A stretch of 64,000 nucleotides of DNA from Deefgea rivuli DSM 18356 (GCF_000620145.1 NZ_KK211081.1:248001-312000); one strand, 5' to 3'; positions 47,905 to 56,998 are shown, counted from the stretch's first letter. Numbers and translations are program-made. The notes: a model not told the origin generated them from the sequence alone.

Positions 47905-48966
47905 TTAGCGGGTCGGCTCAACCAGCTTACCCACTCTATTTCGCACGTAAGCACTAGTCATATTTTGCGTGGTATGGGCGAGCAAATCTTGCGCGGCGCT
48001 CATACCGGAATCCATTTCTTTTTCTGTTCCAGCTTTAGCGCGAAGGTCGCGAAATTGCCAAGTTTGGCCACTCAATTCACGCGCACGATCAAATTTATGG
48101 CGTAGCATTGATTCAGTAAGCGGCTTGCCATCGTCATCAATTAATAGCTTTAAACTACGCGCTTTATAAGCCTTTTTGCGCTCCATGATTCGTGCAATCA
48201 CTTCTGCCAACTGCCCGATTACTGAAATACGAAGTTTGGCACCCGTTTTATTTTGCTTGACCCACAACACACCATCTTTCACGTCCGTTTCGGACATCTT
48301 TAGAACATCAGCTGGGCGCTGGCCAGTCAGCCATGCCAAATCCATTGCATCACGCAACACCACATCCGCTTGCTGATGAACTGCTTCATAAGCGGCGTCA
48401 TCAACATACACATCACGGGCGCGTTCACGATAGCCTGCAATTCCTTGGCATGGATTCGGCTTATTGGTATAGCCCCATGAGCGTGCATAATTCCAGATAT
48501 GCGAGAACAATGCTTTTTCACGATTGGCACGCACTCGGCCATCCCCTGCCGAATCTTCTTTGCCAGCCTTTTTTAATCGTTCTTTCGTCTCGGCAACACG
48601 CCAATCAAGGAACTGCCGAATATTAAGCGGCTCAATTTGATCCAGTGGCGCAGGTGGATCATCAAAAAATGCCAGTAATTTTTCGAGCTGCGTTAAATTG
48701 TCTTTTTGAGTTCTCGGCGCTTTTTCTGGCAGAACATCGCGAATATAGCGTTCAGCCGCATGCCGAAATGTAATCACTATGACTTCGGTGCGCTCAGCCT
48801 GCTCCAGCTCCGCCCATTTCAGAACAGCCGTCACATAGTCATTGCCCAGCGGAACTTCACGGCGCGGCTTTCCGCCTGCATCGTAGTAATACCAAACCTT
48901 TTCACCCCGATGACGCGCGCGCATTCGGGGAGGCAGGTTTTTATTTCTTGTTGGCACTCTGCCCAT
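47905..48966 (-). CDS. Phage tyrosine integrase
   Basis: A 353-residue tyrosine recombinase. An N-terminal arm-binding domain (VWYYYDAGGKPRREVPLG) is followed by a core-binding SAM-like domain and the catalytic domain: first arginine in WLTGQRPADVLKM, lysine in KTGAKLRI, FRDLRAKAGT, LLAHTTQNMTSAY with the nucleophilic tyrosine. The usual HxxR motif reads RxxR (FRDLR), an accepted variant among some phage integrases. The ATG at 48966 is chosen; an upstream GTG would run into the preceding gene. It would drive insertion at the neighbouring tRNA-Ser. Confidence 0.9.
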   Translation of the reverse strand: MGRVPTRNKNLPPRMRARHRGEKVWYYYDAGGKPRREVPLGNDYVTAVLKWAELEQAERTEVIVITFRHAAERYIRDVLPEKAPRTQKDNLTQLEKLLAFFDDPPAPLDQIEPLNIRQFLDWRVAETKERLKKAGKEDSAGDGRVRANREKALFSHIWNYARSWGYTNKPNPCQGIAGYRERARDVYVDDAAYEAVHQQADVVLRDAMDLAWLTGQRPADVLKMSETDVKDGVLWVKQNKTGAKLRISVIGQLAEVIARIMERKKAYKARSLKLLIDDDGKPLTESMLRHKFDRARELSGQTWQFRDLRAKAGTEKEMDSGMSAAQDLLAHTTQNMTSAYVRNRVGKLVEPTR

Positions 48967-48971
48967 CGCCT

Positions 48972-49217
48972 CTATCTCGCCCCAGCAGAAATAACGCGCG
49001 GTGACCACGCCGCTGTTGTCGAGACCCCTGCTCCGTGTTTCGAGCCTTCAATAGCGGCACGAGTGACAACCGGCACGCCTCTGAAATTCAACCAATAAGG
49101 AATGCCAACGCTACGCAGCCATTCACTTTGCAATACTTCACGCGCTTTTCCACGCTGGCCAGTTTTGATACCTGTTAGCTGTATCAATTCTTCACGAGTT
49201 AAAAATAAACCGCTCAT
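48972..49217 (-). CDS. DUF4224-domain phage protein
   Basis: An 81-residue protein with the DUF4224 pattern LTREELIQLTGIK, the conserved WLRSVGIPYWLNFRGVPVVTRAAIEG. It is a small winged-helix-like domain commonly encoded directly upstream of phage integrases and possibly an excisionase-type partner (inference). It ends 5 bp before the integrase start. Confidence 0.75.
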   Translation of the reverse strand: MSGLFLTREELIQLTGIKTGQRGKAREVLQSEWLRSVGIPYWLNFRGVPVVTRAAIEGSKHGAGVSTTAAWSPRVISAGAR

Positions 49218-49301
49218 GCCATCACCCTTTTTGAAATCGTGTTCATATTTTCAATACACATATCGTTCTAGGCACGCCAATGTATAAATAATTGGCGGTA
49301 C

Positions 49302-50612
49302 TTATAGCTTTGTGGCTTGTAGTAACAAAAGCACTTCGGTGCGATTGCTACTTTGGCTGTTGTTACGCATAAACTTCGGAAAAAAAGACAGCCCTGATGT
49401 ACCTTGGCTATCCTTGTCTGTTGTCAGACCACCAAGCACAATCAACTCGCCATCCTCCGCTGTCACAGTTGTAGATAAGGCTCGCTTGGTCAGTGTGGGC
49501 GAGTTGTTCACGCCTGTTTCTGTCTTGGCAAAATCGCTAATTTGCTGATCGACTGTCATTTCGACCATCGCGCCACGTACAACAGGGCTAAGTGAAAGAA
49601 TCACACCGGAAGACCGATATTCAATGGATTGAACTGCACCGCCACCACCTTGCGGATATGTCACAGCGCCTAAAACTGGAACGTCCTGTCCAACAGTAAG
49701 TCGAGCTTGCGCGCCTGATTTAACCCGAATTCGTGGCGTCGAAACGACCTTAAAGCGCGAATCCCCCGCCAGCGCCGACAATGCCAGGTCAAAGTTAGCC
49801 GCTTTAAAAGTGATCGAATTATTCAACGCAGCAGAATCACCACCGACTGATACTCCGAGCTTTCCACCTAGTAAATTTAGCGCCATGGAAAAAGCGGTAC
49901 CTTCAGTATTGCCAGTTGTCACTTCGTAAACCACGGCTTTGACCGCAACTTCACCGCTCGCCGTATCGACCATCGGCAATAGTTTTTTTAGCTTGGCTAT
50001 TTCATCCGCCGATCCTTGAAAAATCAGCGTATCGCTGTCTTGGTCTATCATTGCTGCCGCTGACGTAGGTGGCACAGGCATAGAGCCGCTCTCAATCTTT
50101 GCACCAGCAGGGGCGCGAACTGCTCTAGACGTTGTAAAGCCACCGGAAATAAACAGGGGTGTCAGAATATCCGCTAAATATGAGAGTGAACGGTACTGCG
50201 GGTGGTATACGAAAAACTCTTTGTTCACCGCTTCTTTTTCCGCCGCTGGTTTAATTTTTACGAAATCCACTCCGTTACGTGATTCGATTACGAAACCTAA
50301 GGTATCCATAAAATTGCGTAAAAATGTCCGAAGGTCGCCTTTGCTGGCATCAAATCGGAATGAAACTAAGCGATCATCCCTCAGCACGGCGGGGTCAATC
50401 ACATACGGTTGTTTGAGGGCTTCGGCATATACCAAGCTGATGACTTGCGACACACTGATTTGCTGAAAGTCGAACTTAGGCGACTTTGGCAAACCCAGCA
50501 TGGCCAAATCTGGAATAGCGCCTTCTGGCAATTTAGCTGCTTGCGCCATCGTGCAGACAGTCATCAGAAGGACTAATAAACTTTTTCGCGTACGCGAAAA
50601 TCTCATACTCAT
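49302..50612 (-). CDS. Filamentous-phage secretin (pIV-like)
   Basis: A 436-residue outer-membrane secretin for virion extrusion. Signal peptide ends near TMAQAA. An N0/N1-like domain (FDFQQISVSQVISLVYAEAL) precedes a GspD/PilQ C-domain: KVVSTPRIRVKSGAQARLTVGQDVPVL, VILSLSPVVRGAMVEMTVDQQISDF and LTKRALSTTVTAEDGELIVLGGL, with a C-terminal SSNRTEVLLLLQATKL. Filamentous phages either encode or borrow a secretin; this one encodes its own. ATGA overlap with the Zot gene. Confidence 0.92.
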   Translation of the reverse strand: MSMRFSRTRKSLLVLLMTVCTMAQAAKLPEGAIPDLAMLGLPKSPKFDFQQISVSQVISLVYAEALKQPYVIDPAVLRDDRLVSFRFDASKGDLRTFLRNFMDTLGFVIESRNGVDFVKIKPAAEKEAVNKEFFVYHPQYRSLSYLADILTPLFISGGFTTSRAVRAPAGAKIESGSMPVPPTSAAAMIDQDSDTLIFQGSADEIAKLKKLLPMVDTASGEVAVKAVVYEVTTGNTEGTAFSMALNLLGGKLGVSVGGDSAALNNSITFKAANFDLALSALAGDSRFKVVSTPRIRVKSGAQARLTVGQDVPVLGAVTYPQGGGGAVQSIEYRSSGVILSLSPVVRGAMVEMTVDQQISDFAKTETGVNNSPTLTKRALSTTVTAEDGELIVLGGLTTDKDSQGTSGLSFFPKFMRNNSQSSNRTEVLLLLQATKL

Positions 50613-51676
50613 TTTGATTGCCCCACTGGCACGCCTGCCGCTTTATCCATCGAGCCTGACCAGCGTGTAACGGCTTCGCCATCAATATGACCAACAATAG
50701 CCACTCCTTCGCCATTGAACATTGAAGGCGATTCCACTCTTATGCGGCCAGCCTGATCCGCAACAACAACCCAGCTAACATCATCAGCTTGCAACGTACC
50801 AACTACGCGCCATGAGCCTGAGAAATTCTGTCTATCTTGCTGCGGTAGAGTTTGCGTTGACGCCGACGCCACAGCCGAAGTTTTAGCCGGCGCACCTGGC
50901 ACAGCTTTTGCCGCATTATTCGGATGAAAAAATCGCCATGCTCCCCAACCGCCGATACTCATCATCACCACTACGCCAACTGCATATAGCCACAGTGTTC
51001 GATTGGCCAACAGGTTTTGCCGCTTGTCGATGGCTTTTTCCGAGCCTTGGCCACCGGTGTAACTCTGATATAAGGGAAAAATCGCCGGATCATATTTCTT
51101 CTGCCGGTCGTCAATGCGTGTTTTGGCATTGAGCTTCCAACCTTCATAAATCTCAACACGGTAACGTTTGGTGAAACCCAACGACTTGTGTTTATGCATC
51201 CGAAACGTGAACTCGACTACGTTCTTGACCGAGCGATGCAAGCCCGTAATGTCTTGCGTCATCAACACCACGTCGCAGGCCACCGCCGTTTCAAGATGAA
51301 CGTAGTGGCGATGCATACGGAAAAACTGCATGTGCTCATGACTGAGCTTGCCGTTATCCGTACCCCAAAAACGCCAGGCTTCATCAATTGCGACCAGATC
51401 ACCGCCCAGAACCACAGATTCCAATTCTGGCTTTTCTTCATCAGGGAAAAATTGCGTCTGCAAAATACGTTCGTTTTCGATATGAATAATCCGACCCAGC
51501 TTGTCAATTTCAGCATCACGCTGATTCACTAGGTATTCATGAATCCTGTCTTCGTTAATCCCCGCCACATTGGTAACAACACGCCGACCATGCTGAACTG
51601 CGTCCAGAATGACCGATGAAACCACCTCAAATGATTTGCCAGAGCCTTGCAATCCTACGTATGCATTGATCGCCAT
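50609..51676 (-). CDS. Zot-like assembly ATPase (pI)
   Basis: A 355-residue Zot-domain protein. Walker A GLQGSGKS spans residues 8-15; Walker B-like DLVAIDEAWRFWG follows, then MTQDITGLHRSVKN. A membrane helix (LWLYAVGVVVMMSIGGWGAW) at about 230-250 leaves a periplasmic tail. It is the inner-membrane motor for phage extrusion, contacting the secretin. Four-base overlap with the secretin gene. Confidence 0.93.
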   Translation of the reverse strand: MAINAYVGLQGSGKSFEVVSSVILDAVQHGRRVVTNVAGINEDRIHEYLVNQRDAEIDKLGRIIHIENERILQTQFFPDEEKPELESVVLGGDLVAIDEAWRFWGTDNGKLSHEHMQFFRMHRHYVHLETAVACDVVLMTQDITGLHRSVKNVVEFTFRMHKHKSLGFTKRYRVEIYEGWKLNAKTRIDDRQKKYDPAIFPLYQSYTGGQGSEKAIDKRQNLLANRTLWLYAVGVVVMMSIGGWGAWRFFHPNNAAKAVPGAPAKTSAVASASTQTLPQQDRQNFSGSWRVVGTLQADDVSWVVVADQAGRIRVESPSMFNGEGVAIVGHIDGEAVTRWSGSMDKAAGVPVGQSK

Positions 51677-51680
51677 CGTA

Positions 51681-51995
51681 TTACCCGATTACCGGAATGC
51701 GGCGAATGATAAAACGCGTGGCATAAGCAGAAATCACCGTTGATAACCCCGTCGAAACGCTAAATAAATCGAGGAAATACCAGACAGATGTAGGAATAGC
51801 CGAGAACGCATTGGATAGCGTCGAAGCCTGTGTAGCGCCTGGATAAAGCTGGCTTTCCACCATCACATTGACGAATTCTTTCACAATGAAGAACAGTGCA
51901 AAAAAAGTCACAAATTTGACAATGACCGAGCGCAGCATGAAACCCAACATCGTGCGCAACGCTGACATTAAAATACCGAACAGAGCAGCAGGCAT
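51681..51995 (-). CDS. DUF2523-like minor coat protein (pVI-like)
   Basis: A 104-residue, very hydrophobic protein with three likely membrane helices (MSALRTMLGFML, VKFVTFFALFFIVKEFV, LDLFSVSTGLSTVISAYAT). Size, topology and position between pIII and Zot match DUF2523/pVI minor coat proteins. The ATG at 51995 has GAGG about five bases upstream; an earlier in-frame TTG would overlap pIII. Confidence 0.8.
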   Translation of the reverse strand: MPAALFGILMSALRTMLGFMLRSVIVKFVTFFALFFIVKEFVNVMVESQLYPGATQASTLSNAFSAIPTSVWYFLDLFSVSTGLSTVISAYATRFIIRRIPVIG

Positions 51996-52002
51996 AACGA
52001 CC

Positions 52003-53565
52003 TCAGGCAGAAAGAAGAATAAACAGGCCAACCAGAAGCCAAACTACAAGCATGACGGCGGCTAATTCCGAACGAAACTGTTCGGCAATCGTGCACTGAG
52101 CATCCATAACAATCGAACGGCCAAACAAATCAAAAGTAGGTTTAGGGCATTGCGATACATGCGATGGAGCCTGATAACTTCGTAACTCAGGAAAAAGCGA
52201 GGTCAATGGACTTAGAATCGTAGCCGCATCAGGGGTATCTTCTAATGTCGGATCAGGCACACCTGGATCTTCGCCAAGGTCTGGACGACCAGAGGGATTT
52301 GTTCCCGGATTCGTGCCCGGATTAGGATTTGGTATTGGATTACTGTTCGAATTTGCCGTAGGTGAAATTGGCACTCCATTAGGATCTGTCGCCGGATTCC
52401 GAGCTGGGCGCAACATATCGCCAAGTGTAGGCATAGCGTTTGGGTTGGCCGCTTGCCATGTAGCTACATCCGCAGCTGTAATCGGCTGGGTAACGCTATA
52501 TGGAAGCCCTTTATAATTTGGGTCTTGAGCTGCACGCAGCCACGCTTCATTCGTAATCTCAGCCAATTGGCTAGCCGGAACGGGAATGGCTTTTTGGGCA
52601 TCCGTTAAAGTAGGATAAGCATCCGTTAAATTGGTAAACGTTTGAGGGATTGGTGCATTTGCCCCTACAGTCCAATCAAATAATTGTTTCGTTTCAGTGG
52701 TAATCACTGGCATGCCGACAACTTCAACCCCCGATGCATTTTTAACCGGCGGCGGTGTAGTTGAAACTGTATAAGTTCCAAATAAATCTTGGCCTCCTCC
52801 AGAGCGAGGCAAGAAAAAAGCACCATTAAACGTTTTAACCACTCTTTGGCCAGAATATCCGTCATAGCCCCCACCATCGCTAATTCGCTTTGTATCAGCC
52901 TTCATAAAACGGGATATTTCAGCCAGAGAATATGCAATAACAACGAAATTACCATTGCTCAGCATGAAAGGTGCATCGACCCAATATTCTGCTGGTGCGG
53001 GAGGGTATGAAAGGCAGTCTCCACCATATGAACAACTGCCGCGATAAACTAGCAATCCAGATGCCACAGCCATCGCGCCAAAGCTTTCACTGGAGCCTGA
53101 ACTTACTGGTGGTATATATGCAGGTTTAATTGGTGTACTTTCAGTCTGAATAACGACAGATGAGCCCGACTGATTAATACTTACTTTTTGCAACTGGTCA
53201 TTCGTAAAATAATAAGCGCCTACCGCCATAACTCCAAGGCCCGCGGCAATAGTCAACCATACTGGTGCACCGGCAATCGCCAATGCTCCACCGACCACTG
53301 TGGATGCAATATTGACGGCTGTCATTTGCTTGCTGATTCCTGCCATTGTTGCGGCATAAACTGGCTCATTTGCGGCTCTTGCTAACCACACAGCATCATT
53401 CGCAGCAACTCCTTCAGCAGCAGCGATGCGATTAGCGACAATTCCAGCCACTGCTCGATTGACTACGTAATTCTCAACCGGCGCTAATACCGCATTGGCC
53501 AAAACTTGTTGCGCCAACATCGAAATCAAGCATAAGCACAGCAATGTACGTTTCCACAGTTTCAT
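52003..53565 (-). CDS. Adsorption protein (pIII/TspB-like)
   Basis: A 520-residue secreted protein. Signal peptide MKLWKRTLLCLCLISMLAQQ up to VLA; an Ala/Val-rich N-terminal region; a central unique region; an Asn/Pro/Gly repeat linker (PNPNPGTNPGTNPSG) near residues 400-425; and a C-terminal domain with paired cysteines (SQCPKPTFDLFG, MDAQCTIAEQF) and a final membrane anchor (AAVMLVVWLLVGLFILLSA). This architecture is that of pIII and the TspB-like proteins of neisserial filamentous prophages. Receptor unknown. Confidence 0.83.
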   Translation of the reverse strand: MKLWKRTLLCLCLISMLAQQVLANAVLAPVENYVVNRAVAGIVANRIAAAEGVAANDAVWLARAANEPVYAATMAGISKQMTAVNIASTVVGGALAIAGAPVWLTIAAGLGVMAVGAYYFTNDQLQKVSINQSGSSVVIQTESTPIKPAYIPPVSSGSSESFGAMAVASGLLVYRGSCSYGGDCLSYPPAPAEYWVDAPFMLSNGNFVVIAYSLAEISRFMKADTKRISDGGGYDGYSGQRVVKTFNGAFFLPRSGGGQDLFGTYTVSTTPPPVKNASGVEVVGMPVITTETKQLFDWTVGANAPIPQTFTNLTDAYPTLTDAQKAIPVPASQLAEITNEAWLRAAQDPNYKGLPYSVTQPITAADVATWQAANPNAMPTLGDMLRPARNPATDPNGVPISPTANSNSNPIPNPNPGTNPGTNPSGRPDLGEDPGVPDPTLEDTPDAATILSPLTSLFPELRSYQAPSHVSQCPKPTFDLFGRSIVMDAQCTIAEQFRSELAAVMLVVWLLVGLFILLSA

Positions 53566-53586
53566 AACCCTTACACCTTCAAATTA

Positions 53587-53673
53587 CTAATTGGAAATCC
53601 CTTTAACCACCGACCAACCGCAGGCAATACCCCAAACGAAGATAATCAAATACCAGAGCTCATTAATCGTCAT
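53587..53673 (-). CDS. 28-residue small membrane protein of the phage
   Basis: A tiny frame from ATG (53671-53673) to TAG (53587-53589) encoding MTINELWYLIIFVWG plus IACGWSVVKGISN. It is a single hydrophobic helix with polar ends, as in pVII/pIX-like minor coat proteins. AGG lies about ten bases upstream, and it fills the gap between the pIII gene and the 76-residue gene with no wasted sequence. Confidence 0.55.
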   Translation of the reverse strand: MTINELWYLIIFVWGIACGWSVVKGISN

Positions 53674-53675
53674 GG

Positions 53676-53906
53676 CTATCGCCTAAATTTGCAGGCGAAA
53701 TAAAGCGGGATACTTTCGAAAAAGAAAGTGTGCAAATAACGTACAAAGAAAAATACAAAAACGAAAGGGGCTTCCCAGCGTGGGTACTCCAAATAAACAT
53801 GCTGGTTTTCAATGGAAAAATCTTCATACAGAAAAATCGAAATGACAGCGCCTAAAGCAAAAATTAATAAGGCGATCAGCGTAATTACTGCAATAAAAAA
53901 GTCCAT
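53676..53906 (-). CDS. Small phage membrane protein
   Basis: A 76-residue protein beginning with a membrane helix (AVITLIALLIFALGAVISIFL), then an acidic stretch, a second aromatic-rich hydrophobic segment (APFVFVFFFVRYLHTFFF) and a short basic end. GGAGG lies well placed before the ATG. Not recognised; its position just after the major coat gene suggests a minor coat or assembly component. Confidence 0.6.
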   Translation of the reverse strand: MDFFIAVITLIALLIFALGAVISIFLYEDFSIENQHVYLEYPRWEAPFVFVFFFVRYLHTFFFESIPLYFACKFRR

Positions 53907-53926
53907 TTATACCTCCAAGCCCAAAG

Positions 53927-53946
53927 GGGGAGACGTAAGCCTCCCC
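53927..53946 (-). terminator. Hairpin after the major coat protein gene
   Basis: Stem GGGGAG / CTCCCC with an 8-base loop, followed on the minus strand by CTTTGG. Filamentous phages commonly have a partial terminator after gene VIII to give high coat-protein expression. Confidence 0.55.
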
Positions 53947-53963
53947 TGAAACCACCAGAACGA

Positions 53964-54206
53964 TTAGCCGCCTTTAATCATGCGTAACACGGTTTTGGCA
54001 CCCTTAATGGCGATATACACACCAGCCAGAAGGCCTGAAATTGCCAGCAATGCAGTAATGGTCGTGCTGAAATCCACCGCAGAAGTTAACGATGACAAAT
54101 CAGGGGCAGTACTTGCAGCATTTGCCGCAGGAGCCATGACAGCACCTAGGCCAACCAGTACGGCAACGGCAGTAGATTTGGATTTAGCGATTACGTTTTT
54201 AAACAT
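53964..54206 (-). CDS. Major coat protein (pVIII-like)
   Basis: An 80-residue precursor. A long basic signal peptide ends with PAANA, giving a mature protein of about 50 residues: acidic N-terminus (ASTAPDLSSLTSAVDFS), a hydrophobic helix (LLAISGLLAGVYIAIKGA) and a basic C-terminus (KTVLRMIKGG) for DNA contact. This is the classic pVIII layout. It follows the 87-residue gene with 48 bp between. Confidence 0.88.
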   Translation of the reverse strand: MFKNVIAKSKSTAVAVLVGLGAVMAPAANAASTAPDLSSLTSAVDFSTTITALLAISGLLAGVYIAIKGAKTVLRMIKGG

Positions 54207-54254
54207 TTTTATCTTCCTTCAAAAAATACGGGAAAGCGCCCGCTCGCATACGTT

Positions 54255-54518
54255 TCAGCCTCGGCGAATCATGCCGAGCACCAATCCGATTCCATGAGAA
54301 ACGAAATACAGACCTACCACTGTTGAAAATGCCAACGCCCAAATACCGGACGCATAGCCATAATCAAAAGGCGCTGTAGCCGCTTCAAAATTGTTTTGCT
54401 GTGATGGGTCGATGACATACGCCTGCACCACTTTCGTGGTTTGCCCTGCAGGGCAAGGAGTACGGGCTGGTGTGCCTGATGTGCAGACGACCACATTCAC
54501 AATTTGTCCAATTGCCAT
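54255..54518 (-). CDS. Minor virion/membrane protein upstream of pVIII
   Basis: An 87-residue protein with paired cysteines in the N-terminal half (VCTSGTPARTPCPAGQ) and one strong C-terminal membrane helix (IWALAFSTVVGLYFVSHGIGLVLG) with a basic end MIRRG. Such proteins often precede the major coat gene in neisserial filamentous prophages. Exact role unknown. It begins three bases after the replication gene stop. Confidence 0.65.
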   Translation of the reverse strand: MAIGQIVNVVVCTSGTPARTPCPAGQTTKVVQAYVIDPSQQNNFEAATAPFDYGYASGIWALAFSTVVGLYFVSHGIGLVLGMIRRG

Positions 54519-54521
54519 GCT

Positions 54522-56318
54522 TTAACCATCCAGTCTGATTGCTTGAGCTGTACCTCGACTGATACCGCCTTGCTCAAACCGTGGAATAAAAATCTGATTT
54601 TCTTTAAAGGCAAAAACATCTAGTTCGCAGTGGCTCGGCGTTCCGCCGATCTGGCCGACCGTACAGTTATTGACACGAGTCCAAGGCTCGCTGTGCTCGC
54701 TGGCAGGAGAAAACTCCACAGTCCATTCATGAATCCGCGAGCGCACGAAATCACCGTCAATTCGATCAACAACACCTGTAATTTTTGATGTGCTGGCTTC
54801 GCCGTATTTATTGAGTAAATTGGTATCGCGCACGAGACCCAGCGGTAAATCACACAACTTCAAACCTGTGCCGCCAAGCACACGGACGTATTCAGCCCAA
54901 TCTCCCTGATCGGCGGCGGCAGAAGCCCGTTCGAGAATGTCAGAATCAAAGGACTCTTCTTGGCGAGCGACGCGACGCAGTTCACGCCATAGCGTTACAG
55001 GTGCGACGCCAATTGGCTGAAACTGGCGAATACCCCAGATTGACGCCCACGCCTGCACACGTTCAGCAGCAGTAATGGCCTCAAAACCATCGTGGGTAAC
55101 ACCAATGCTTTCCCCGTCTGTTTGTTTGCCGTCGATGTTTTTTGAAATGTATTTAGCGATGTAGCCCGCGGCGCTACCGCGTTTCCAATCAATTTGAATA
55201 AACTTGATGCGGCGCTGCCATTTGATTTTTCCGCTGACGGAGTTGATCAATTCTTGCTGATCTTCTTGCGTGAAATAGCTGCGGAACAGCTCAAGCATGG
55301 CTTTGACTTGTTCTGCTTCAACGAATAAAAGAAGATGCCAGTGTGGGCAACCATCGTGATGCGGTTCGGCAATCCGAAAACCGTATGCGTTAATACCGCG
55401 CCGATGAAGTGCTGCACGTAAACGGGCATAGACTTGGGATAAATAAGCTTGCCCGTCCAATGGTGTCGCACCATTGAAATTTGGATTTGATATGGTTTTC
55501 TTTTTACCTAGTCGCTTGAACGCATGAAAACGGCTAGGGCATGTTGCAGTAATAAAAACACCAACGTGGCCGAGATCACGTGCAATACGTTCTTGTCCTG
55601 CAATACGCGTCATTAATTCGGAACGGCGAATGGCAGGATTTGAAACGCTGGTATCCGCTAGGTCTTGCAGCGAAAATGTATCGCCAGCTTCATTGGTCGC
55701 CTGCAAATTTTGCAGCAGTGTTTTGTTACGCTTCCGTTGAGCGCGGAAACGATAAACACTTTCTTCACTGGCATAAGCACCCGCTTGGATATTGACTAAA
55801 CCCAAGCGAATTGCTTCGGTCTCCAATCTACGAGCGGTGCTGCGGCGTATCACACGACGCCAGTAATATTCATCCGTTAAACGCCGAAGCAATGTTTCCT
55901 CAGTCACACCTGCCTTGCCTGTCTCTGGCAAATCAGACAAAGCAACGTCATACTGCCTGGCAAATTCAAGCGCCCGAGACAGCAGTACCTTTGAATCATT
56001 GGTTAAAGGGGGGTACTTAAGTTGAGAAATAATCGCATCAGCAACTTTTTTCGCCTGATTCCGAATCTCTTCATCATTGGCCGCGAGGTTAAATTTCCCA
56101 GCAACTGATTCAATATGGTCGCGATATTCTCGAACCAAAATATTCCCAGCGGCAGCGGCTCGGGTATCACTACCTTCGGTTTTAAAAACAATGTCGTTAT
56201 GCTTCCGACGAATAACGCGAGCAAATGCTGGTGGTACTTTTGCCAGGCACTTGTCTACAAACCATTTATCTTGCTGGTAATAGCGTTGACGGTATTCGAC
56301 GGAAGAACGAAGTTCCAC
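54522..56318 (-). CDS. Rolling-circle replication endonuclease (phage GPA family)
   Basis: A 598-residue HUH endonuclease. The metal-binding HUH motif is H326-W-H328 in DGCPHWHLLLF; the catalytic tyrosines are Y386 and Y390 in SAAGYIAKYISKNIDG, a two-tyrosine arrangement as in P2 A/phiX A proteins. A long helical N-terminal region precedes it. It nicks the origin for plus-strand synthesis. This GPA type differs from the pII of Ff phages but occurs in other filamentous phages. It lies between the ssDNA-binding block and coat genes. Confidence 0.9.
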   Translation of the reverse strand: MELRSSVEYRQRYYQQDKWFVDKCLAKVPPAFARVIRRKHNDIVFKTEGSDTRAAAAGNILVREYRDHIESVAGKFNLAANDEEIRNQAKKVADAIISQLKYPPLTNDSKVLLSRALEFARQYDVALSDLPETGKAGVTEETLLRRLTDEYYWRRVIRRSTARRLETEAIRLGLVNIQAGAYASEESVYRFRAQRKRNKTLLQNLQATNEAGDTFSLQDLADTSVSNPAIRRSELMTRIAGQERIARDLGHVGVFITATCPSRFHAFKRLGKKKTISNPNFNGATPLDGQAYLSQVYARLRAALHRRGINAYGFRIAEPHHDGCPHWHLLLFVEAEQVKAMLELFRSYFTQEDQQELINSVSGKIKWQRRIKFIQIDWKRGSAAGYIAKYISKNIDGKQTDGESIGVTHDGFEAITAAERVQAWASIWGIRQFQPIGVAPVTLWRELRRVARQEESFDSDILERASAAADQGDWAEYVRVLGGTGLKLCDLPLGLVRDTNLLNKYGEASTSKITGVVDRIDGDFVRSRIHEWTVEFSPASEHSEPWTRVNNCTVGQIGGTPSHCELDVFAFKENQIFIPRFEQGGISRGTAQAIRLDG

Positions 56319-56319
56319 A

Positions 56320-56574
56320 TTAAGCCCCTTGCTTCACACGGTATGGAACAAGCGGATCAGGCAGGCCAACGACTTTAGCAATGGCCTTGAGACGTACCTG
56401 ATCATCTGTGTTCAATTCAATAAAATCCGGCGTGATTGAGCCGATCAGTGTTGAAACAAAAGCGCGGTCTGCCAGCAAGCGTGAAGATGGATGAGGCGCA
56501 GTAACAAACTCGATATACACCTCAGCGGCCATTTCGAGCGATTCCAGCAAGCGCGGGATTGGCATCGAGTTCAT
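56320..56574 (-). CDS. Small phage early protein, unknown
   Basis: An 84-residue acidic protein, helical (PRLLESLEMAAEVYIEFV) with a second helix DDQVRLKAIAKVVGLPDPLVP. Not recognised. It is packed between the ssDNA-binding protein gene and the replication gene with 1-3 bp gaps, so it belongs to the early operon and may assist replication. Confidence 0.55.
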   Translation of the reverse strand: MNSMPIPRLLESLEMAAEVYIEFVTAPHPSSRLLADRAFVSTLIGSITPDFIELNTDDQVRLKAIAKVVGLPDPLVPYRVKQGA

Positions 56575-56577
56575 GGT

Positions 56578-56895
56578 TTATTCCTCGACGGCTGAATAGA
56601 CGTTCACGGTCGGGCGACGGGTTACTTTTTCGCCTGTTTCTTTGTCAAGATATTGAAAACTCTTGGCGCGATAACCGCCGCAAGTTACAAGTGCTTCAAT
56701 GGTCTCGCCTGCTTGTCCCAAGCGTTTTTTCGAGCGAATTTCTACAGAATTTGGCGGCGTATATTGATCGACAGCAGGGAGAGTCACTTCGGTATATGTA
56801 AAATCATCTGCACGGCGTACGGAGTGGATTCGGCCAAAAAGCAAAGCTTGATTTGGTTTGAGTGATAACTTTTGATTTTCTTGAGGTGTGCTCAT
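56578..56895 (-). CDS. ssDNA-binding protein (gpV-like)
   Basis: A 105-residue, beta-rich small protein (ALLFGRIHSVRRADDFTYTEVTLPA, SVEIRSKKRLGQAGETIEALVTCGG) with the OB-like character of filamentous phage single-strand DNA-binding proteins, which coat the packaged strand before assembly. It is the first gene of the minus-strand phage operon, with AAAGGA well placed before the ATG. Function is inferred from fold pattern and position. Confidence 0.65.
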   Translation of the reverse strand: MSTPQENQKLSLKPNQALLFGRIHSVRRADDFTYTEVTLPAVDQYTPPNSVEIRSKKRLGQAGETIEALVTCGGYRAKSFQYLDKETGEKVTRRPTVNVYSAVEE

Positions 56896-56961
56896 TTTTG
56901 ATTCCTTTACTGGTATGGGACGACATTAGAAAATTTAATTTGTAAAGTTCATCACTTCGAT

Positions 56962-56998
56962 TTGCCGTCCGTCCTCGCTAGCTGCGGGCGGGCGGCAA
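56962..56998. other. Long GC hairpin, candidate phage origin or signal
   Basis: TTGCCG(T)CCG(T)CC..CGC and GCGGGCGGGCGGCAA form a long stem with a TAGC-like loop in the otherwise gene-poor 56896-57257 region, upstream of the early operon. It is a candidate replication origin or packaging hairpin. Two opposing small frames (about 60-70 codons) over 57000-57228 cannot be judged real. Confidence 0.45.
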
